Positions 6,605 through 12,299 of a stretch of 14,519 bases of DNA are shown here, in pieces. Positions within the stretch are counted from its first letter, which is position 1; each line of letters opens with the position of its first letter. A program made the translations under genes and the position numbers. The notes under the pieces are model-generated. The model worked only from the letters and a program-made list of their open reading frames with translations, was not told where the DNA came from and ran no database searches. This DNA is from Firmicutes bacterium UBA1393 (GTDB taxonomy: Bacteria > Bacillota > DTU025): contig DBQN01000059.1 in assembly GCA_002305255.1 (NCBI GenBank), forward strand, positions 7,963-22,481, written 5' to 3'.

Positions 6605-7422
6605 TGATCGACGTGCTCAGCGCGGCGGTGTCTACCATCGCAGCAGGCCGCAGCGCTGCCCTTGTCACAGTTGTGCAGTCTTCCGGAAGCACCCCCGCAA
6701 AACCAGGGTTCAAGATGCTGGTAACTGAAGACGGAGCGCGCACCGGCACTGTCGGCGGCGGCGCCCTGGAGAGCATCGCGATTGAGACAGCCAACCGCGT
6801 CATCGCAAAGGGGCAGTCGGAGAGACTGGTCCTCGACGAGGCGTCAGGCGGACTGGCGGCCATTGGAATGGCATGTCAGGGCGGAATCGAGCTGTTCATC
6901 GAGTTCCTGTCGGCAGGGCCTGAAGTGTGCATCTACGGCGCCGGCCACGTCGGGATAGCCTTGGGCGAGCTGGCGGCCTTTGCGGGATTTCGAGTCATCC
7001 TGGTAGACGACCGCCCTGAGCTGGCCTGCGCGGAGCGGGCACCCTTCGCACGAGAGACTTACGCCGGCGACATGGCAGAGTTCGCGCGCACGCGCCCGGG
7101 CGGGCCCGACAAGTATGTCGCCATCGTCACGCGCGGCCATACCTTTGATGAGCAGGTGTTGAGGGAAGTGCTCAGGCAGGACCCCTTACCGCACTACATC
7201 GGCATGATGGGCAGTGTGCACAAGGTGCGCACGTGTTTCGAGAACCTGCGCGCCGCGGGCTATCCCGATGAGCTCATCGCCAGAGTGCGGGCGCCTATTG
7301 GCCTGCCCATAGGGGGCGACACGCCGAAGGAGATCGCGGTGAGCATCGTGGCGGAGATGATCTCATTCAGATACGGGCGGCATCACAACGTTCCAGGCAG
7401 CGCAGCCCTGACCTTGCGCTGA
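6601..7422 (+). CDS. xdhC: XdhC/CoxI family molybdenum hydroxylase maturation factor
   Basis: A 273-residue protein. XdhC proteins bind the molybdenum cofactor, promote its sulfuration and deliver it to xanthine dehydrogenase-family apoenzymes. The N-terminal XdhC/CoxI domain shows GSTPAKPGFKM (29-39), GTVGGGALE (49-57) and GMACQGG (89-95; C92 is the conserved Cys), where many relatives read GMACGG. The C-terminal Rossmann-like domain begins with IYGAGHVG (111-118) and includes VTRGHTFDE and YIGMMGS, then RVRAPIGLPIGGDTPKEIAVSI, given here as two adjacent conserved blocks. The start at 6601 overlaps the mobA-like stop by 4 bp, with GGAGTG 7 bases upstream. The 3' end overlaps the ECF S-component gene on the other strand by 40 bp. 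Its client is almost certainly the hydroxylase encoded at 8455-12111. Confidence 0.94.
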   Translation: MMIDVLSAAVSTIAAGRSAALVTVVQSSGSTPAKPGFKMLVTEDGARTGTVGGGALESIAIETANRVIAKGQSERLVLDEASGGLAAIGMACQGGIELFIEFLSAGPEVCIYGAGHVGIALGELAAFAGFRVILVDDRPELACAERAPFARETYAGDMAEFARTRPGGPDKYVAIVTRGHTFDEQVLREVLRQDPLPHYIGMMGSVHKVRTCFENLRAAGYPDELIARVRAPIGLPIGGDTPKEIAVSIVAEMISFRYGRHHNVPGSAALTLR

Positions 7423-7958
7423 ACGACCCAGGCCATGGCGCCGCCGGTGGCCCCTGATATGGCGCCTATGGCCACTGAACCGAGCCACGCCGGCAGGGGC
7501 AGGTGAAGGAAGAAGTATGACCTCATGCCGACTCCGATGGCGTTGGCCGCTGCGCCGGCCGCGAGCGCGACGGGCAATGTGAAGGCGCCTGCGCCGGCAC
7601 CGGCACGGGAGCCGCCGCCGGCCGCGCGCACGGTCGCGTCGGCGGCCAGCCCGGGCAAGACGAAGCTCAGGAGCATAGTCGGCCCTGTCGGCCCGATGGT
7701 GCCCATCACCCAACCCAGCCCGGCCTGCACGGCTCCGACCAGCGTGGCGCTGAAGGGCTTGTGCGTGAACGCCCTGCCCAGCACCACCCACATCATGTAG
7801 ACTCCGCCCATCACCACGCCCCCGGGCAGGTTCACCTGCCTGCAGAAGGCCAGAGCGGCCGGGCCTACGGCTGCCTTGAACACCATGCCGCCCGCCGCGA
7901 GCAGCGCTATGAGCGAGATGTCACGCACGGAGTAAGCCGGGTCGGGCCTGCTGTTCAT
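7383..7958 (-). CDS. ECF-type transporter substrate-binding S component, substrate unknown
   Basis: A 191-residue integral membrane protein with six likely helices (about 13-32, 43-62, 68-88, 92-110, 122-146, 153-180) and a short basic N terminus. Size, helix count and the motif NLPGGVVMGGVYMMW at the start of helix 2 fit the S components of energy-coupling factor transporters, which capture vitamins, metals or nucleobase-like compounds. No EcfA ATPase or EcfT gene is present here, so it would share a general energizing module (group II behaviour). The start is the ATG at 7958 with GAAGGAGG (7973-7966) 7 bases before it; the in-frame GTG just upstream is too close. Its A is shared with the GNAT stop (TGATG), so it is last in the molybdenum hydroxylase operon, suggesting uptake of a molecule linked to that enzyme. 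The Gly/Ala-rich stretch at about 109-122 is an odd low-complexity loop. Confidence 0.75.
   Translation of the reverse strand: MNSRPDPAYSVRDISLIALLAAGGMVFKAAVGPAALAFCRQVNLPGGVVMGGVYMMWVVLGRAFTHKPFSATLVGAVQAGLGWVMGTIGPTGPTMLLSFVLPGLAADATVRAAGGGSRAGAGAGAFTLPVALAAGAAANAIGVGMRSYFFLHLPLPAWLGSVAIGAISGATGGAMAWVVQRKVRAALPGTL
7398..7421. terminator. Possible two-way hairpin inside the overlapping gene ends
   Basis: CAGCGCA (7398-7404) and its exact complement TGCGCTG (7415-7421) form a 7-bp stem with a 10-base loop. It covers the last codons of xdhC and part of its stop, and also the end of the ECF S-component gene on the other strand. It is the only clear stem where the two operons converge, so it may serve as a terminator for both. 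No T-run follows on either strand, which keeps the call weak. Confidence 0.35.
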
Positions 7959-8431
7959 CACGTAGCCTCCTTCGCCTGATGCCATGGCGACGCGCCCATG
8001 CAATTCGCCACGGGCTGCGGGGGGCTGAGGTTCTTTCTGAAGAAACGCTGGCTGTGGCCGTTCATACAGCCGTCTAACACGCCGAACAGCTCATATCCTA
8101 ACTTCGTATAGAACTCAGGCGCCTGAAAATCGAAGGTGTTGAGCCAGACCACAGTGCAGCCTGCCTGCCGCGCGGCGTTCTCGACTGCGGCGACAAGCTT
8201 GCTCCCTATGCCCCTGCCTCGCATCTCCTCATCAACCCACAGGTAGTCGATGGTCATGCACTGGTGGTTCCGAGTGGCCACAATGCCGCCGGCGATCCGG
8301 CCTTGACAGTCCTTCGCGGCATAGCCGAACTGCTCGTCATCGTGGATGAAACCCTTGTTGTACTCGATTAGTTTCGAGTGAATGTAGTCGATTTCCGCCG
8401 CACTGCAGGCGGTTAGCGTTGTCTCTTCCAT
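7958..8431 (-). CDS. GNAT family N-acetyltransferase
   Basis: A 157-residue protein. The acetyl-CoA site is clear: LWVDEEMRGRGIGSKLVAAV holds the R/Q-x-x-G-x-G/A signature (RGRGIGS), followed by a helix, the strand VVWLNTFDFQAPEFY and KLGYELFGVLDG, as in small GNAT enzymes that acetylate amines on metabolites or antibiotics. The N terminus (residues 1-45) has the usual helix and the strand IAGGIVATR. The C-terminal tail of about 25 residues after FFRKNL is Pro/Ala-rich, and its DNA holds the ribosome site of the next gene. The ATG at 8431 is 23 bp after the [2Fe-2S] subunit stop; no ribosome site precedes it and a hairpin lies just before it, so translation may depend on ribosomes arriving from upstream. 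The substrate is unknown; context suggests a compound handled by the hydroxylase or S component. Confidence 0.88.
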   Translation of the reverse strand: MEETTLTACSAAEIDYIHSKLIEYNKGFIHDDEQFGYAAKDCQGRIAGGIVATRNHQCMTIDYLWVDEEMRGRGIGSKLVAAVENAARQAGCTVVWLNTFDFQAPEFYTKLGYELFGVLDGCMNGHSQRFFRKNLSPPQPVANCMGASPWHQAKEAT

Positions 8432-8432
8432 A

Positions 8433-8451
8433 GTGCGAGTAGTTCTCGCAC
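8433..8451 (-). other. Intercistronic hairpin between the [2Fe-2S] subunit and GNAT genes
   Basis: GTGCGAG (8433-8439) and CTCGCAC (8445-8451) form a perfect 7-bp stem with a 5-base loop. It fills most of the 23-bp gap and ends one base before the GNAT start codon. There is no T-run, so termination is unlikely. It may lower GNAT expression relative to the enzyme subunits or mark an RNA processing point. Confidence 0.5.
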
Positions 8452-8454
8452 GGC

Positions 8455-8928
8455 TCAGTACTCTCCTGCCAGCACTGACCTGACTGCGTCTCTGATCTCG
8501 GAGTAGCTCATGCACCTGCACAAGTTGGAATCGAGCCACTCGGCGATGACGGCATCGTCGGCATCTGGGTGATGCACGGCAAGGGCGTGCGCGTTCAGGA
8601 TGAAGCCGGGGATGCAGTAGCCACACGATGTCGCGAACTTGTCGACGAAGGCCTTCTGCATCGGCACCAGCGGCAGGCCCTCTATGGTCGTTATTTCGTG
8701 CCCGACTGCCTCAACTGCCAGCACCAGGCAGGCTTTGACGGGTAGGCCATCCACGAGCAGAGTGCAGGCACCGCAGTCCCCGGTCTCGCAGGCCGGCTTG
8801 GCTCCGGTTAGCTGCAGCTGGCCGCGAACTACATCGACCAGAGTGTCGGACGGGCGGGCGATGACAGTCTTGAAGCTGCCGTTTACCTTGAGAATCAGGG
8901 TGCCCACTCCAGTCATAGACCACCTCAC
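8455..8928 (-). CDS. Molybdenum hydroxylase small subunit, 2x[2Fe-2S] protein
   Basis: A 157-residue electron-transfer subunit of the xanthine dehydrogenase/CO dehydrogenase family (CoxS/XdhC-like small subunit in other naming schemes). The N-terminal plant-ferredoxin-type cluster site is CETGDCGAC with a distal Cys (C47, C52, C55, C67). The C-terminal all-helical cluster site is CGYC...CRC (C102, C105, C137, C139). All eight ligands are present. The last site reads LCRCMSYSEI where relatives usually have LCRCTGY, a small change next to the cluster nearest the molybdenum site. The GTG at 8928 overlaps the FAD subunit stop (GTGA) and has GGAGG 7 bases before it; an ATG at 8916 with AGGTGG upstream would shorten the protein by four residues. 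It passes electrons from the Mo centre to FAD. Confidence 0.94.
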   Translation of the reverse strand: MRWSMTGVGTLILKVNGSFKTVIARPSDTLVDVVRGQLQLTGAKPACETGDCGACTLLVDGLPVKACLVLAVEAVGHEITTIEGLPLVPMQKAFVDKFATSCGYCIPGFILNAHALAVHHPDADDAVIAEWLDSNLCRCMSYSEIRDAVRSVLAGEY

Positions 8929-9770
8929 GCCCCCACCTCCTCCAGTTCGGTCATGATATCGCTCAGCACCTGTTTGAACACGTATTTGCGGTAGACTGAC
9001 GACCCCGTCAGGTCAGTCACCACCGGCCCTGGAACAAGTGAGACCGCGTGCTCGACGCGCGTGGCGAGGGGGGTGCCGGTGTCGGCCAGGCAGCGGTCTA
9101 TCTCGTCCGACCTGAAGGCGAAGGTGCACAGCCCGCTGATGGCCACCTTTACACCATCAGGGCGCTTCACTGCCGCCACGCTCACAAGGGGGTAGCCCAC
9201 AGAATCACCCGAATTGCGGACGCGGCGAACGGCGTAATGAGGTAGACTCAATACAGACTCGTCAGTGATCAGCTGCACCAGCAGATCTCCCGGCGAGAGG
9301 GTCGCCCCGCCTGTCAGGAGCCTGTGCAGGGGCTCGAGGCGCGTGCCCCCGGGGCCGGCCACCACGGCTATGCCGTCGCCGAGCAGGAACGGTAACGCCA
9401 TCTCGCGGTAGGGGAGACTTCCGCACACGCCTCCGCCGATGGTGATGCGATTCCTGCATGTGTGATCAGCGATGCGCCGGGCCACCGCCGAAAGGAGCGG
9501 AAAGGCATTCGCCTCGCAGGCCTGCCCTGCGGTAACCGCCGCGCCGATGACCAGCTGACCGCCGACGAAGGAGAAGACTCCGCATTCGGGTATGCCCTTG
9601 ATATCGATGACTGCCCCAGTTCGCAGGCGTCCGGCGCGGGCCATCGTGATTATCTCGGTGCCGCCTGCGTAGTAGACCGGGCTTTTGCCCTTTCCCAGCA
9701 TGGTCTGGTATGTGCCGAGCGCTTCAGCGATGGAGCTCGGGGCGTAGTATTCAAAGTCACATGCTATCAC
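8925..9770 (-). CDS. Molybdenum hydroxylase FAD-binding middle subunit
   Basis: A 281-residue subunit of the CoxM/XdhB type that carries FAD and hands electrons to the final acceptor. The start DFEYYAPSSIAEAL is typical. The FAD-binding motifs are AGGTEI (35-40; family AGGTDL) and TIGGGVCGSLPYRE (110-123), where relatives commonly show TIGGNIANASP-like text, so this region is recognisable but divergent. The C-terminal domain follows, with VRRVRNSGDSVGYPLVSVA and a short helical end. Length matches the family (about 280-290). The GTG at 9770 overlaps the large-subunit gene by 14 bp, with a G-rich AAGGGTGGGG before it; no closer start is available. The gene overlaps the small-subunit start by 4 bp, so the three subunit genes are tightly coupled. 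Confidence 0.93.
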   Translation of the reverse strand: MIACDFEYYAPSSIAEALGTYQTMLGKGKSPVYYAGGTEIITMARAGRLRTGAVIDIKGIPECGVFSFVGGQLVIGAAVTAGQACEANAFPLLSAVARRIADHTCRNRITIGGGVCGSLPYREMALPFLLGDGIAVVAGPGGTRLEPLHRLLTGGATLSPGDLLVQLITDESVLSLPHYAVRRVRNSGDSVGYPLVSVAAVKRPDGVKVAISGLCTFAFRSDEIDRCLADTGTPLATRVEHAVSLVPGPVVTDLTGSSVYRKYVFKQVLSDIMTELEEVGA

Positions 9771-12111
9771 CGGTCAACCCCACCCTTCTGCTCCAGATGC
9801 ACTCAGGCGTGAGCGGGAACGTGTTCAGGTCGACTCCTGACGCCGATGACAGGGCGTTCGCCAGCGCGACGGGTGTGCCGATTATCCCGTGCTCGCCCAG
9901 GCCACGAGCGCCCATCGGCCCCTCAATGTTAGGTGTCTCGACGAACTCGACTACATACTCGGGTTGCTCGGAGTAGCGCATCAGTTGGTAGGTGCGGAAA
10001 CCCGGGTTCATGACCCTGCCTTCATCGTCAACCACCAGCGCCTCCCTGCTTGCGAGGCTGAGTCCCATGCTCATCCCGCCCGCCACCACCAGCCTGGCCA
10101 GGGCAGGATTGATCACGCGACCGGCATCGATGACGGTTACAGCCTTCAGCAGCCTGTAGGTGCAGTCTCTGGAATCGAACTCCACCTCCACGCCCTGCGC
10201 GCCGACGGTCCATCCCGGCCCCGGCTTGCCCTCACCGGTGCCCTCGTCGAGGGGAGTGAGGTGGCGCATGATGAAGCTTCCGCGTCCGATTATCTGGCCG
10301 CCCACGGAGTTGCCGTTGGGATACATGTAGCCATGCACGATGTCGCGAAACGGCACGAACACCTCCGGGTGGTCCCGCAAGAACACCTTCTCTTCCGCAA
10401 CATCGAGGTCTGCCTCGGGGCACTTGAGCACGACGCCCGCGATTGACTTGAGCTGTGCCAACAGATCGTCGGCGGCGTTGAGCACAGCCCGGCCGGCCAT
10501 GTAGGTGGTGGCGCTGGCAACGGTCTTCCAGTGATCGGGGTTGAGCTCTGTGTTGACCGACACATTGATCGTGATCCTGTCGGGACTCATCCGTAGCCTC
10601 TCGGCTAGCAGTTGCACAAGGCCGGTTTTGGCACCTTGCCCCATATCTACGGCGCCACAGCTGATGCTGAGGCTGCCGTCGGGGGTGAACTTCAGAATCG
10701 CACTCGATATCGCGTTAGGCGGGGTGGATGAGTTCTTCCACATGCAGGCCACGCCCTTCGCCCGTACCTTTCGGCCATCGACCTCGATGCGCTGGCCTTC
10801 ATCCCAGTTCATGAGGGACTTCAGCCTTCCGATGCAGTGCGCAAGGGAGCCTGCGTTGCTAGAGTTCACAGGTGTGCGCGTGGGCGAGGTGTGGCCGGTG
10901 CCGATGGCGTTTGCCAGTCGGAGTTCTAGCGGATCCATCCCCAGGGCGAGGGCCAGCTTGTCCATGGTGCGCTCGAGGCAGAACGTGTACTCCAGGTGGC
11001 CGAATCCCCTGAAAGACGTAGCGAACGGGTGGTTCGTGTACACGCAGTAAGAGTCACACCACACGTTGTCTATGGCATAGGGGCCGGTGCAGTCGGCCGC
11101 AATGGATGTCGTCTCGACCACAGCCATGTCGGTGTATGCGCCACTGTCCACCATCCAAATGAACTCAGCAGCCACGATGCGCCCGTCGCGGCGCGCCCCG
11201 AGCTTCACGTGGGCATCGAGTCCGATCCTTACCGGGCACGACGCCATGTCTTGTTCTCGCGTGGCAGTCAGCTGCACAGCCTGGCCGCCGACAGCCCGCG
11301 AGGCGAGGAAGGCTATGAGCTCGAGCTGGACCGATTGCTTGCCGCCGAAGGAACCACCGACCACCGGGGTGGTCACGATGATCTTGTGTTTGTCGACGCC
11401 GAAGTAGCGGCTGATGTTCTTTCTGATGATGAAGGGCCCCTGACTACTCGAGTGCACGTTGACGCGACCGTCAGGCGTGAGCTCCACTCTGGCTGATCGG
11501 GTTTCCAGGGCTGCGTGGTCCGACTGGGGGAGCGAGTACGAAGCCTCCACCACCTCATCACACTCCCGCCAGGCCTTGCTGATGTCGCCCTTCCTGACTG
11601 CCTGGTGATGGGCGATGTTCGTGCCCGGCCTGGGCCGGATGACGGGCTTGATCCGGATGTAGGAGTCGAGATCCTCATGAACCAAGGGCGCGCCGAGCTT
11701 CATGGCGTCCGCAATGGAGTTGACCACGGGCAGAGGCTCGTATGCAACCTTCACGGCCTCGATGGCGCGGAGAGCTTCATGTTGAGTCATAGCCACTACA
11801 GCAGCGACGGGCTCACCATAGTACCTCACCTTCCAGCCCGCGAGTATCGGACGGTCGGCCAGCCATGTGCCGCATCGTATCGCCAGGTTCTGGCATGTGA
11901 TGACCGCCTTCACGCCGGGCATCTGCTCGGCCTGTGAAGTATCGATGGACAATATCCTCGCATGGGCGTAAGGGCTGGTGACGAGTGCGGCATGGAGCGT
12001 GGTCTGCTCAATCGAGTCAGAGTTGAACTTGGCGCCGCCAGTGGCCTTGCTCCACGCGTCAAGGCTCACCATGCTATCGCGAGTGCCCGCGCGTGCTTCA
12101 GTGCGGTCCAT
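9757..12111 (-). CDS. Molybdenum hydroxylase large subunit, xanthine dehydrogenase family molybdopterin-binding
   Basis: A 784-residue catalytic subunit. The N-terminal domain (about 15-125) opens with LDAWSKATGGAKF, like the family's D-x-x-x-K-V-T-G-x-A-x-Y, and includes LHAALVTSPYAHARI and GEPVAAVVA. The Mo-binding domain shows VGGSFGGK (251-258), FRGFGHLE (R368) and, near the end, GARGLGEHG with E740 as the expected catalytic Glu. SFRGFG resembles xanthine dehydrogenase and aldehyde oxidoreductase, not the CO dehydrogenase loop AYxCSFR, so CO oxidation is unlikely. The substrate, probably an N-heterocycle or aldehyde, cannot be named. The start chosen is the ATG at 12111 just before the first family motif; in-frame ATGs upstream (MLKL at about 12156, MAFE further up) add residues unlike the family. 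It is first in the operon. Most relatives are 750-800 residues long. Confidence 0.93.
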   Translation of the reverse strand: MDRTEARAGTRDSMVSLDAWSKATGGAKFNSDSIEQTTLHAALVTSPYAHARILSIDTSQAEQMPGVKAVITCQNLAIRCGTWLADRPILAGWKVRYYGEPVAAVVAMTQHEALRAIEAVKVAYEPLPVVNSIADAMKLGAPLVHEDLDSYIRIKPVIRPRPGTNIAHHQAVRKGDISKAWRECDEVVEASYSLPQSDHAALETRSARVELTPDGRVNVHSSSQGPFIIRKNISRYFGVDKHKIIVTTPVVGGSFGGKQSVQLELIAFLASRAVGGQAVQLTATREQDMASCPVRIGLDAHVKLGARRDGRIVAAEFIWMVDSGAYTDMAVVETTSIAADCTGPYAIDNVWCDSYCVYTNHPFATSFRGFGHLEYTFCLERTMDKLALALGMDPLELRLANAIGTGHTSPTRTPVNSSNAGSLAHCIGRLKSLMNWDEGQRIEVDGRKVRAKGVACMWKNSSTPPNAISSAILKFTPDGSLSISCGAVDMGQGAKTGLVQLLAERLRMSPDRITINVSVNTELNPDHWKTVASATTYMAGRAVLNAADDLLAQLKSIAGVVLKCPEADLDVAEEKVFLRDHPEVFVPFRDIVHGYMYPNGNSVGGQIIGRGSFIMRHLTPLDEGTGEGKPGPGWTVGAQGVEVEFDSRDCTYRLLKAVTVIDAGRVINPALARLVVAGGMSMGLSLASREALVVDDEGRVMNPGFRTYQLMRYSEQPEYVVEFVETPNIEGPMGARGLGEHGIIGTPVALANALSSASGVDLNTFPLTPECIWSRRVGLTGDSM

Positions 12112-12299
12112 GTGACTGCCCCCGAACGAAGATGATTCGATTCTGAGCTTCAGCATTCCCCGTGGTGTTCCCTCAAATGCCATCGCACTGAGAGAGCATC
12201 GATAGGGCACGGCTCTCCTCGGGTATTCACAGGAGGCACAGGCCCTTGACTGCTCGAACACCTCTATGCGTACGAACCACTATCAGGGAGGTGTATCCG
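12112..12299. promoter_or_regulatory. Divergent control region between the hydroxylase operon and the M14 peptidase gene
   Basis: This 188-bp gap must carry promoters for both directions, but no clean -35/-10 pair is visible for either. On the plus strand TTGACT (12246-12251) looks like a -35 box without a convincing -10 partner. A 6-bp inverted repeat (GAGAGC 12192-12197, GCTCTC 12212-12217) would fall in the hydroxylase leader. The peptidase ribosome site GGGAGGTG lies at 12286-12293, 6 bases before its ATG. Confidence 0.4.

Noticed and set aside
12112..12261. An N-terminal extension of the hydroxylase large subunit by about 50 residues
   Set aside because: The added residues (Cys/Arg-rich) do not look like the family, whose first motif starts about 16 residues after the ATG at 12111.
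12246..12276. TTGACT as the -35 box of an M14 peptidase promoter
   Set aside because: No hexamer at 15-19 bp resembles TATAAT (best TACGAA at 19 bp), so a promoter could not be called.
12246..12299. An 18-codon extension of the M14 peptidase from a TTG preceded by AGGAGG
   Set aside because: It is in frame and free of stops, but would bury the signal peptide behind polar residues; the ATG at 12300 has a better spaced ribosome site.
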